Assembly (NCBI GenBank): GCA_964398955.1
Contig: CAYNOZ010000084.1
Coordinates: 1-5,140, forward strand
Source of the DNA: CAYNOZ01 sp964398955
GTDB lineage: Archaea > Methanobacteriota_B > Thermococci > Thermococcales > CAYNOZ01
DNA: 5,140 nt
Reading direction: 5' to 3'
This document shows, in pieces, positions 1 to 5,140 of this stretch (positions are counted from its first letter, which is position 1; every line of letters starts with the position of its first letter). The translations under genes were made by a program, and so were the position numbers. The notes under the pieces were generated by a model that saw only the letters and a program-made list of their open reading frames with translations, made no database searches and had not been told where the DNA came from.

Positions 1-6
1 AATAAG

Positions 7-14
7 TTAAATAA
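7..14 (+). promoter_or_regulatory. Probable archaeal TATA box for the DUF59 gene
   Basis: TTAAATAA resembles an archaeal TATA element. Its centre lies about 26 bp before position 37, which would give a very short 5' leader of about 8 nt before ATG 45. The window begins only 6 nt earlier, so the BRE and any upstream operator cannot be fully judged, and A+T-rich sequence makes chance matches common. Confidence 0.35.
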
Positions 15-34
15 GTTATGAGTTAATGTGGAGT

Positions 35-39
35 GGTGG
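35..39 (+). promoter_or_regulatory. Shine-Dalgarno site of the DUF59 gene
   Basis: GGTGG matches four bases (GGTG) of the archaeal Shine-Dalgarno consensus and leaves 5 nt before ATG 45. This decides the start against the upstream GTG codons, which have no comparable site. Confidence 0.5.
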
Positions 40-44
40 AATTT

Positions 45-356
45 ATGTCTCAAGTTTCAGAAGATGATGTTAAAGAAGCTTTAAGTGAAGTTATGGATCC
101 TGAAGTTGGTGTAGATATAGTTAGTTTAGGATTAATCGAAGATATAGAAGTGGATGGTAGTTCAGTTGATGTTACTATGATCCTTACCGTTCCTGGATGT
201 CCATTAGCTGATCAAATGGTTAATGATGCAACTGATAAAGTAGGAGATATTGAAGGAGTTGAGAATGCTAGCGTTGAAGTGGATATGGATACTAGATGGT
301 CTCCTGATATGGCTAGTGAAGAAGTTCAGGAAATGTTAGGATACGTAGGGGAATGA
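45..356 (+). CDS. MIP18/SufT-like (DUF59) metal-sulfur cluster assembly factor
   Basis: This 103-residue acidic protein has the layout of the MIP18/PaaD/SufT (DUF59) family, small cytosolic proteins that help mature iron-sulfur proteins. A DPE motif lies at residues 18-20, followed by a hydrophobic strand with SLGLI near 27-31. The family signature TVPGCPLADQM spans 48-58, with the conserved cysteine at 52, and a W-S-P motif sits at 85-87 in the C-terminal tail. Length is normal for a stand-alone domain. I prefer ATG 45 over the in-frame GTG codons at 33 and 36, because GGTGG at 35-39 makes a Shine-Dalgarno sequence 5 nt before it; starting at 33 would add only four residues. All 16 Asp/Asn codons end in T. 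The gene stands alone on the plus strand and converges on the prenyltransferase gene, so its context does not name a client protein. Family assignment is firm; the exact role is inferred. Confidence 0.88.
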   Translation: MSQVSEDDVKEALSEVMDPEVGVDIVSLGLIEDIEVDGSSVDVTMILTVPGCPLADQMVNDATDKVGDIEGVENASVEVDMDTRWSPDMASEEVQEMLGYVGE

Positions 357-373
357 ATTAGAAGAAGTTTAGG

Positions 374-415
374 TTTCTTTTCTTTAATTTTATTTTTTGG
401 GTTCTGTTTTCTTTT
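374..415 (+). terminator. T-rich archaeal terminator after the DUF59 gene
   Basis: Starting 18 nt after the stop codon, 31 of 42 plus-strand bases are T, including a run of six at 393-398 and several runs of three or four. Archaeal RNA polymerase commonly terminates in such U-tracts without a hairpin. The opposite strand is A-rich here, so the same tract does not serve the minus-strand operon that ends at 414. Confidence 0.6.
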
Positions 416-1253
416 ATGTTGATGCTCCGAGTAGGTAAACGATTAGGGCTATTGGTATTGCTATTTTTAGGTTTTTCTGTATTTTGTTGGATTTTTTTAT
501 TATTTTTTCTGTTTTGAGTGCTTTTATTGATGTGATTGTGGTTTTAATAAGTATTATGTTTGGTATTATGATTAGGTAGTAACCCCATCCTATTTCTGAT
601 TGTATTGGCAGTAGTGTTGATGCTATTGTAAGTATTATTAGTATTGTTCCTATTTTTAGTGATTTTTTTTCTCCTATTTTTAGTGGTAGTGTGTTTGCTT
701 TGTCTTTGTCTCCTTTCATGTCTTCTATGTCTTTTATTATTTCTCGTGCGAGGTTTACTAGGAATGCTGATAGGCCCATGTAGTAGACTAATCCGAATTT
801 CAGCACTGCTACTCCTCCGTATACAGGTACTAGTCCTGTCATTAATGCTACAATTATGTTTCCGTAGAGTGGGGTTCCTTTCAGTTTCCATGAGTATGTG
901 TATAGTGCTGTGCTGGCTATGATTGTCATTATGAATAGGTATATGTTCACTAGTAGTGATGTTAGTATTCCTATTGTGATTAAGGTTAGGTAAAGTGTTT
1001 TTGCTTCTTTTCTTGTGATTCTTCCGCTGGGTATTGGTCTTTGTGGTTTGTTTATTTTGTCTATTTCATAGTCGAAGTAATCATTTATTGCGTTTCCTGC
1101 TGCTGTTTCTATGAACACTATGAATGCTGCTATTAGAGCAGGTTTTAATTCTGGGATTTGCATTGCGGCTAGGTATGATCCTAATAATGAGACTAAAGAT
1201 GCTAAAAAAGAATTATGAGGTCTTGAAATTTCCAAGTAAGCCTTAAGATCCAT
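414..1253 (-). CDS. UbiA-family prenyltransferase, probable digeranylgeranylglyceryl phosphate synthase
   Basis: This 279-residue integral membrane protein belongs to the UbiA prenyltransferase superfamily. It probably catalyses transfer of a second geranylgeranyl group to geranylgeranylglyceryl phosphate (EC 2.5.1.42), the second ether-bond step of archaeal lipid synthesis. The first Asp-rich motif NDYFDYEID is at 57-65, followed by KINKPQRPIPSGRI at 66-79. The second, DIEDMKGD, is at 175-182. Together these are the Mg-diphosphate-binding sites. About eight or nine hydrophobic segments span the rest (for example 17-34, 38-52, 84-106, 203-217 and 262-276). Length is typical. The start lies 11 bp after the RPA32-like stop, with a weak GTGG at 1261-1264 as ribosome-binding site, so it is probably the last gene of the RPA operon. 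Its codons favour C at position 3 (15 of 19 Asp/Asn), unlike the first operon gene. Other UbiA enzymes with different acceptors cannot be excluded, but the size and motif spacing fit the archaeal lipid enzyme. Confidence 0.88.
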   Translation of the reverse strand: MDLKAYLEISRPHNSFLASLVSLLGSYLAAMQIPELKPALIAAFIVFIETAAGNAINDYFDYEIDKINKPQRPIPSGRITRKEAKTLYLTLITIGILTSLLVNIYLFIMTIIASTALYTYSWKLKGTPLYGNIIVALMTGLVPVYGGVAVLKFGLVYYMGLSAFLVNLAREIIKDIEDMKGDKDKANTLPLKIGEKKSLKIGTILIILTIASTLLPIQSEIGWGYYLIIIPNIILIKTTITSIKALKTEKIIKKSNKIQKNLKIAIPIALIVYLLGAST

Positions 1254-1264
1254 TTTTATTCCAC

Positions 1265-2053
1265 TTATATTAGTTTTAATTCATCAATTTTAGGTTCTAT
1301 TATCTCCCCGTCAATGAGTAAGTCAGTAATGGCGTCTTCTACTTCATGTTCTGGATAGTTTTCGTTTAAATCTTGGACTATTTCTTCTCTTGGGGTGGAA
1401 TCTTTTCCTTCTAAGTATTCTAATATTGCGTCTTTCACTGGCTTTACTTCTTTTACTTCAGTCTCTTCTTCTTTTTCCTCTTCTACTTCTACTTTTTCCT
1501 CTTCTTTCTCCAGTTCTTTAAGTTCATCTATACTGTCTAGAATTTGAGGGTCTATTCCTCTTTCTTCTAATTTTTTTCTTCCTTCTCTTGAATTCATATG
1601 TTCTTTGTACACCTGTTTTCCTTTATCCAGTATCATTAGTTGTGAAAGTTTGCTTTTCAAGACTTTTGACCTATGCATTAACCAGAGGTTGTAATCATTG
1701 ATCTTATGTAAGGCTTCAATGTTCATTTGTTTTTTTCCTTCCCATTCTTTTATTTTACCGATTGTTTGAATCATGTCCCCTCTTTTAAGGTTTCTGAAGA
1801 ATTTTATGTCATCTCTAAATCCTACGACTCGGAGTACTTCAGTTCCGTCATCAATTCTAACGTTGGCATAGTCTTCATTGTCGTTAAAGAAAGGATCTTC
1901 AACTACTGTTCCAACAACTTTAGCTCTGTAAACTCTTTTTGCATTTCTTGTGAGTAGGTAGTTAGGTTCAAATTCGCCTTCAGATTCTCTGTAAAATCCC
2001 TTTTGAATATCATTTATACTGAGTCTTGTGGATGGTAATCTCTTTTTAGGCAT
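1265..2053 (-). CDS. RPA32-like / COG3390-type RPA subunit with OB fold and C-terminal winged helix
   Basis: This 262-residue protein matches the archaeal RPA32-like or RPA-associated (COG3390-type) layout. A short N-terminal region ends in a PNYLLTRNAKRVYRAKVVGTV motif (30-50), which opens an OB fold at about 39-116. A helical stretch follows (117-165), then a Glu-rich, probably disordered linker (about 176-206). The last part is a winged-helix-like domain (207-262) ending in GEIIEPKIDELKLI, as in many RPA32 C-termini that recruit partners. It probably joins the large and small RPA subunits in an ssDNA-binding trimer. The ATG directly abuts the TAA of the small subunit gene (zero gap), and GGAGG at 2062-2066 gives a strong ribosome-binding site 8 nt before it, so translation is probably coupled. 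Codon bias is intermediate: 9 C-ending and 7 T-ending among the first 16 Asp/Asn codons. The fold and context are clear; the subunit naming rests on gene order and domain layout. Confidence 0.82.
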   Translation of the reverse strand: MPKKRLPSTRLSINDIQKGFYRESEGEFEPNYLLTRNAKRVYRAKVVGTVVEDPFFNDNEDYANVRIDDGTEVLRVVGFRDDIKFFRNLKRGDMIQTIGKIKEWEGKKQMNIEALHKINDYNLWLMHRSKVLKSKLSQLMILDKGKQVYKEHMNSREGRKKLEERGIDPQILDSIDELKELEKEEEKVEVEEEKEEETEVKEVKPVKDAILEYLEGKDSTPREEIVQDLNENYPEHEVEDAITDLLIDGEIIEPKIDELKLI

Positions 2054-2428
2054 TTAGAATCCCTCCAGAACTTCTTCAGCTTCATTTTCTAACTCTTTTA
2101 TCTTATTTAACTTTTCAATATTTACTTCACTGAAGTCTTGAAGGATTTCTGATTGAATAAAGATTTCATCTTCTCTACTCTGCACTCTTCCGATTACTCT
2201 TACATACTGGTCAAGTTCAGGGGCATTCCCAGATATTTCAATCTTAATTGCATCGGTTTTATCATCTAACAAAATTGTGTAATCATCCTTGTCCAGCTCA
2301 ACTACTTTGCCTATTACTGAAACCCTATTATCGTCTTCTGTAATGTTTTCAACTTTCTTTTCTTCTGAGGGAACTCTTTGCATCTGTTCATCATCATTAC
2401 CGTCAAAATCATCTTCAAATTCTTCCAT
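2054..2428 (-). CDS. Small OB-fold RPA subunit (RPA14-like)
   Basis: This 124-residue, very acidic protein has a disordered-looking N-terminal tail rich in Asp and Glu (1-35). A single OB fold follows at about 36-103: SVIGKVVELDKDDYTILLDD, a strand pair around AIKIEI (60-65), then YVRVIGRVQ (75-83) and a last strand IFIQSEI. A C-terminal helix (about 103-122) could pack in a trimerisation bundle, as in RPA14. It has no zinc finger or winged helix. Sequence alone would only give 'OB-fold protein'. Its place between the large RPA gene (11 bp after its stop) and the RPA32-like gene (0 bp) supports the small-subunit call. The start is set by AAGGTG at 2434-2439, 5 nt before the ATG. The probable role is structural, stabilising the heterotrimer on single-stranded DNA. 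Confidence 0.75.
   Translation of the reverse strand: MEEFEDDFDGNDDEQMQRVPSEEKKVENITEDDNRVSVIGKVVELDKDDYTILLDDKTDAIKIEISGNAPELDQYVRVIGRVQSREDEIFIQSEILQDFSEVNIEKLNKIKELENEAEEVLEGF
2061..2066 (-). promoter_or_regulatory. Strong Shine-Dalgarno site for the RPA32-like gene
   Basis: Read on the minus strand this is GGAGGG, 7-8 nt before the ATG and inside the last codons of the preceding gene. It is the best ribosome-binding match in the window and supports ATG 2053 as the start despite the absence of any intergenic spacer. Confidence 0.65.
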
Positions 2429-2433
2429 TTTCC

Positions 2434-2439
2434 CACCTT
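2434..2439 (-). promoter_or_regulatory. Shine-Dalgarno site for the small RPA subunit gene
   Basis: The minus-strand AAGGTG lies 5 nt before ATG 2428 and almost touches the TAG stop of the large subunit gene (2440-2442). This favours reinitiation by ribosomes leaving the upstream gene. Confidence 0.5.
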
Positions 2440-3894
2440 CTATTCTTCCCTCTCTTCTTTAACTTTTTTTCTTTGATTTAAAAGGTTTTCAGCTTTTTTC
2501 ATGGTTTCATCAATTATTTCTTCCACGTCAACACTTCTAACAGAATTTGCCAGTATCTGCTTTCCAAAGAACTCTTCTTCCTGAACAGTACCTCTTATCT
2601 CAACTTCTTTACCTAAAATTTCTTGATAATCAACGGTAATCTGTTTTCTAGCTTCTTTCTCCTCTAAATCATCCTTAAGTTCATCCAATTTACTTGTAAT
2701 TTTATTAGAATCTTCTTCAAGCAATGCTTCACTTACATTACCAAAAGCAGTTCCTCTAATAAAACCACTTTCATCATCAACCCCAAAACTACAGTACAAC
2801 CTCTTCACAGGATTATCAACAGCACCATGATCCTCACAGATCAGATCCCCTGATTCCTCATCCCTGGAAAGCGAACGCATACACTGAGGACAGGACCGAT
2901 AATAACCTATTCTGTACAATGAAACCAAAGTACCTGAAACCTCATAATCACCACCAATCTCTACATCCTTAATCTTTGAAGCCTTATACTCACGCGTCTC
3001 TCTTTCCGGCGGTATATCCTCAATATCTTCATCTTCCAAATCGAAAATAACTTCTGAATTTTCATTTAAATGAATTTCCACACCTCGTTGACCCTGTCTA
3101 GAATAAGCATTCTTAATTTTGATTATATCTCCTGTTTCAATCTTCTTGAACTCCTCTAATCTATCATCCCAGAAAGTCGCTCTAATATTATCAGTATCAT
3201 CAAAAACAATAAGACTTCCAACACTACCTATAGACCCATCATCTCTCTCAAAGGTATTAATATCAAATTTACGATCTACTCTACCTAAAACATTAACACC
3301 TGAACGTCCAGAAGTAACTTCAGAAATCTTAAAATCTTCAGGTTCCGCCTGAGTAGTTTGAACAGAATCAGGAATATTTTCAATCCTTTCATCCTCAGGA
3401 TCCTTAATCACTCTAGACTGATAATTCAAATTAACATCTATCCTACCTTGATTTTCTTTTGTAGAAGCATTAATTATCTTAATAACCTCTCCTTCCTCTA
3501 CTTCCCTGAATAAGTGTATCTTATCCCCCCAGAACGTAACCCTAGTACTGCCTGTTTCATCCAACAACAATAAATTAGCAACTCTGCCATTACTACCATC
3601 ATCCCTTTCAAACGTATTAATATCAAATTTCCTAGTAACCCTACCTAAAATCGATATATTACTCATATCTTCCTCTAACTGATCAATAGTTTTCTCTCTC
3701 AAATCCTTTAAACCTTCTTTAACATTAACATTATTTTCTTGAGCCATGAAAAAGACGGCTCCCTTAGTAGAAATCCCCTCTTCCTTCGAGATCATCTCCG
3801 CCTTTTCCTTAACTTCGCCCTCACTAAGATCAAGTTCCTTACTAAGAAGCTTGATAAGTTGTTCCATCTGATCTTGCGCCATAAAACATCCCAT
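2440..3894 (-). CDS. RPA large subunit: three OB folds with a zinc finger
   Basis: This 484-residue acidic protein is an archaeal replication protein A large subunit, binding single-stranded DNA in replication, repair and recombination. A helical N-terminal domain (about 10-65) leads to two related OB folds at about 79-163 and 199-283, offset by exactly 120 residues. Both contain the same 14-residue block RKFDINTFERDDGS (88-101 and 208-221) and an F-W pair (121-122, 241-242). A third, more divergent OB-like region (about 308-452) carries a zinc finger, C335-x2-C338-x14-C353-x2-H356, and ends in a charged helix. The finger resembles that of RPA41/RPA70 C-terminal domains. This is the first gene of the operon, with a TATA-like box at 3914-3922. 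The start is uncertain: ATG 3894 would be nearly leaderless, while ATG 3882 (four codons in) lies about 10 nt after the predicted transcription start; neither has a good ribosome-binding site. In the first 142 codons, 18 of 18 Asp/Asn codons end in T. Confidence 0.92.
   Translation of the reverse strand: MGCFMAQDQMEQLIKLLSKELDLSEGEVKEKAEMISKEEGISTKGAVFFMAQENNVNVKEGLKDLREKTIDQLEEDMSNISILGRVTRKFDINTFERDDGSNGRVANLLLLDETGSTRVTFWGDKIHLFREVEEGEVIKIINASTKENQGRIDVNLNYQSRVIKDPEDERIENIPDSVQTTQAEPEDFKISEVTSGRSGVNVLGRVDRKFDINTFERDDGSIGSVGSLIVFDDTDNIRATFWDDRLEEFKKIETGDIIKIKNAYSRQGQRGVEIHLNENSEVIFDLEDEDIEDIPPERETREYKASKIKDVEIGGDYEVSGTLVSLYRIGYYRSCPQCMRSLSRDEESGDLICEDHGAVDNPVKRLYCSFGVDDESGFIRGTAFGNVSEALLEEDSNKITSKLDELKDDLEEKEARKQITVDYQEILGKEVEIRGTVQEEEFFGKQILANSVRSVDVEEIIDETMKKAENLLNQRKKVKEEREE
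3232..3273 (-). repeat. Second copy of the conserved OB-fold block in the RPA large gene
   Basis: This encodes residues 208-221, the same 14 residues as the copy at 3592-3633. The longest identical DNA run between the copies is 17 nt, within the FDINT codons. The surrounding OB folds are clearly related but much more diverged. Confidence 0.85.
3592..3633 (-). repeat. First copy of the conserved OB-fold block in the RPA large gene
   Basis: This encodes residues 88-101 (RKFDINTFERDDGS), identical in protein to the copy 360 bp away at 3232-3273. By my count the DNA agrees at 34 of 42 positions, and all eight differences are synonymous. This marks an old internal domain duplication kept by selection on the protein. 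Confidence 0.85.
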
Positions 3895-3913
3895 TAATAA
3901 AACACGCTACACA

Positions 3914-3922
3914 CTTAAAAAG
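3914..3922 (-). promoter_or_regulatory. Probable TATA box of the RPA operon
   Basis: Read on the minus strand this is CTTTTTAAG. A start 26-27 bp downstream of its centre falls at about 3889-3893, just inside the first possible ATG (3892-3894). This slightly favours the second ATG (3882) with a leader of about 10 nt, but an error of 2 nt would instead give a leaderless message from 3894. Confidence 0.45.
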
Positions 3923-4086
3923 GTGACATCCTATACGCCCAAAAAGACAATATCACTCAAAAACCCAAAACAATAACAACTAAGCAAACCCCAAACACAG
4001 AACAAAAACAAAACCCAACGAAAACAGAATACCCGCAAAAAACAAATCAAACAAAAAACAGAAAACCACCACCTAAACATACCAAA

Positions 4087-4096
4087 TTTAATATAT
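4087..4096 (-). promoter_or_regulatory. Possible distal TATA box upstream of the RPA operon
   Basis: The minus-strand sequence ATATATTAAA is a better TATA match than the proximal box. It would start a transcript near 4065, giving the RPA message a leader of roughly 170-180 nt that is G+T-rich and nearly free of C, or a separate noncoding RNA. In A+T-rich sequence a chance match is quite possible. Confidence 0.28.
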
Positions 4097-4172
4097 CCTA
4101 ATTCAAAAAAGAGCATATCCTTTATCTAAAACAATAAAAACACTTAAAATACCTATTCTACTAAAATTTACT

Positions 4173-4192
4173 CTTCTAAACCTTTATAGAAG
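4173..4192. repeat. Short inverted repeat after the DUF2250 gene
   Basis: CTTCTA and TAGAAG form a perfect 6-bp stem with an 8-nt loop, about 35 nt after the DUF2250 stop codon. An alternative stem, TCTACT (4157-4162) with AGTAGA (4191-4196), uses two of the same bases, so the two cannot form together. The stems are A+T-rich and weak. A transcript-end role is possible but not shown. Confidence 0.3.
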
Positions 4193-4226
4193 TAGATTCG
4201 AAGTATGTTAATTATGATCAGGATTA

Positions 4227-5084
4227 TTACAATTCTCTAAGGATAATATCAGCTTCATTCGTGGTTGTGTAATATGTATGTTTTTTGTGTGTTTCTTTTT
4301 TAGGTTTAAGTTTACGTTCTTTCTGTTTTATAATGCTTCCTTCGTATTTTTTTACTAAACCAACTAGTTTAAAAGATTTATATAGGTTTCTCACAGCTTT
4401 TAAATCTTTATCAAGATCTTTTGCTGTCATTCTAGGGTAATCGGGTCCTCCGTTAGAAATTCTTTTAACGATTTTCAAAGCATCTTTAACTTTTATTAGA
4501 AAGCTCTTTTTGCCTTTTTCCTGTTCTAAGAATCTTAGCAAATGATCTCCCTTGTCTGACAACCGATAATAAGTGTGATGTTGATGGGTTTCCAAAGATC
4601 TTTTTAATTTAACCTTTTTCCTTTTAATCATCCCAGATTCTATTCTTTCAATTATTCCAGCGTCCTTTAGTTTCTCACATTGGTTTACAACTTTTTCTCT
4701 ATTATTGTTAAGGTTATTCGCCATTGATCTAGGATAATCCCCTTTAAAGATTTTCAAATGATTTAAAATTAGGTAAGCTACTGGATCTGAAGGTGCTTCT
4801 GCTAGAGGACCTTCTATTTCTTTTTTTCTCTCTAATTTTTTTTCTAATTTTTTTGCTTTTTCATATCTCTTCTCCGCATTCTCTGCTGCGTCCTTGTTAA
4901 GATCGAGTTCAATTTCTAGTTTTTCTCTGTCTGGTGCTTTTAGTTCTAATTTGATTGTCTTATCTTCCCAGTGATCCCCGGATGAATGTCTTGCCTCTTT
5001 TAATTTTTTGTTTACTTGGTTGATTCTTGCGAATATTGTATTGGCTTCTTTTTTTAGTTCCTGGATTTTGTTTTCTGATAACAT
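4227..5084 (-). CDS. Tandem DUF2250-like winged-helix protein with helical N-terminus
   Basis: This 285-residue, Lys-rich basic protein has an N-terminal charged helical region (1-95), part of it probably coiled coil (about 66-92). Two homologous units of about 90 residues follow (97-187 and 195-285). The units align at an exact 99-residue offset: GDYPR at 115-119 matches PDYPR at 214-218, and ETHQHHTYY at 165-173 matches ETHKKHTYY at 264-272. The pattern DYPR, a helix-turn-helix-like stretch, then THxxHTYY is what I recognise as DUF2250 (PF10007), an archaeal domain of unknown function with a winged-helix-like look. DNA binding is an inference from that fold and the basic charge. The second unit ends right at the stop and lacks the THQHH first middle His. 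It lies upstream of the RPA operon on the same strand, but the 332-bp gap suggests separate transcription. No ribosome-binding site precedes ATG 5084. Confidence 0.75.
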   Translation of the reverse strand: MLSENKIQELKKEANTIFARINQVNKKLKEARHSSGDHWEDKTIKLELKAPDREKLEIELDLNKDAAENAEKRYEKAKKLEKKLERKKEIEGPLAEAPSDPVAYLILNHLKIFKGDYPRSMANNLNNNREKVVNQCEKLKDAGIIERIESGMIKRKKVKLKRSLETHQHHTYYRLSDKGDHLLRFLEQEKGKKSFLIKVKDALKIVKRISNGGPDYPRMTAKDLDKDLKAVRNLYKSFKLVGLVKKYEGSIIKQKERKLKPKKETHKKHTYYTTTNEADIILREL

Positions 5085-5106
5085 TATTTTTTTTGTTCGG
5101 TAGTAA

Positions 5107-5114
5107 TTTTTGAA
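5107..5114 (-). promoter_or_regulatory. Weak TATA-like element for the DUF2250 gene
   Basis: The minus-strand TTTCAAAA is centred about 26 bp before ATG 5084. Together with the absence of any Shine-Dalgarno sequence in the A-rich stretch before the ATG, this would fit a leaderless message. The match to a TATA consensus is poor. Confidence 0.2.
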
Positions 5115-5140
5115 ACTTTTGATCAGATCTGTTGATTTAA

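Larger units (their letters stand above)
3895..4226. other. 332-bp intergenic region with extreme strand asymmetry
   Basis: No gene is convincing here. From 3961 to 4080 the plus strand is 90% A+C (108 of 120 bases; 6 G and 6 T by my count), so the minus strand is almost pure G+T. The part nearer the DUF2250 gene (4140-4226) is ordinary A+T-rich sequence with a small possible hairpin at 4173-4192. Two TATA-like boxes lie at 3914-3922 and 4087-4096 on the minus strand. The near absence of C on the minus strand leaves little scope for stable GC-paired RNA, which argues against a structured ncRNA. Confidence 0.7.

Noticed and set aside
544..922. Reading frames on both strands overlapping the prenyltransferase gene (544-891 minus, 644-922 plus)
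   Set aside because: The products are low-complexity (Thr/Asn/Arg-rich or Leu/Val/Cys-rich) shadows of a well-supported membrane protein gene.
1727..1957. Plus-strand reading frame opposite the RPA32-like gene
   Set aside because: It lies wholly within a convincing OB-fold gene, has no start signal, and its product shows no recognisable domain.
3119..3352. Plus-strand reading frame opposite the second RPA OB fold
   Set aside because: It is a Ser/Leu-rich antisense shadow of the RPA coding sequence, with no promoter or ribosome-binding site.
3931..4116. 61-codon minus-strand reading frame in the gap before the RPA operon
   Set aside because: Its Phe/Cys/Trp/Leu-rich product is what any G+T-rich strand encodes. 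There is no ribosome-binding site and the composition does not resemble the neighbouring genes.
1250..4300. Replication origin or terminus suggested by the skew changes
   Set aside because: Two skew changes within about 3 kb would need an origin and a terminus side by side. I see no Cdc6/Orc1 gene and no repeated origin-recognition boxes.
5120..5131. Overlapping short palindromes (TGATCA and CAGATCTG) upstream of the DUF2250 gene
   Set aside because: They are 6 and 8 bp long and occur once, too little to claim an operator so near the window edge.

Overview
The window looks like part of an A+T-rich archaeal chromosome. The diagnostic content is a three-gene set of OB-fold single-stranded-DNA-binding (RPA) proteins in the order large, small, middle subunit, as I recall for the Pyrococcus RPA41-RPA14-RPA32 genes. 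Two further archaeal markers are a UbiA-type ether-lipid prenyltransferase with digeranylgeranylglyceryl-phosphate synthase motifs and a protein with two copies of what I take to be the archaeal DUF2250 domain. TATA-like boxes rather than bacterial -35/-10 promoters precede several genes. A euryarchaeal or DPANN-type host fits, but the window cannot fix the lineage. The RPA proteins and the MIP18-like protein are acidic and the DUF2250 protein is basic, so a salt-in halophile is not clearly indicated.

Layout: a short plus-strand gene (45-356) encodes a MIP18/SufT-like (DUF59) metal-sulfur cluster assembly factor. It ends in a T-rich tract and converges on a minus-strand operon that reads, in transcription order, RPA large subunit (3894-2440), small OB-fold subunit (2428-2054), RPA32-like/COG3390-type subunit (2053-1265) and the prenyltransferase (1253-414). 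Junctions are 11 bp, 0 bp and 11 bp, so one transcript and translational coupling are likely. A 332-bp gap (4226-3895) precedes the operon. It holds probable TATA boxes and a 120-nt stretch that is 90% A+C on the plus strand. Upstream, also on the minus strand, lies the DUF2250 tandem protein (5084-4227).

Functionally, the three RPA proteins probably form one heterotrimer that protects single-stranded DNA in replication, repair and recombination. The co-transcribed prenyltransferase makes the second ether bond of archaeal membrane lipids, so the operon joins genome maintenance to membrane synthesis. The DUF2250 protein has tandem winged-helix-like units and a helical N-terminus; its role is unknown.

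The most unusual signal is compositional. Neighbouring genes of the same operon on the same strand have opposite third-base preferences. Asp/Asn codons end in T in 18 of 18 cases in the first 142 codons of the large RPA gene, but end in C in 15 of 19 cases in the prenyltransferase gene. The oppositely oriented gene at the left edge ends them in T in 16 of 16. The asymmetry therefore follows the local DNA strand rather than the gene. I see no convincing mobile element, CRISPR array, tRNA or rRNA.
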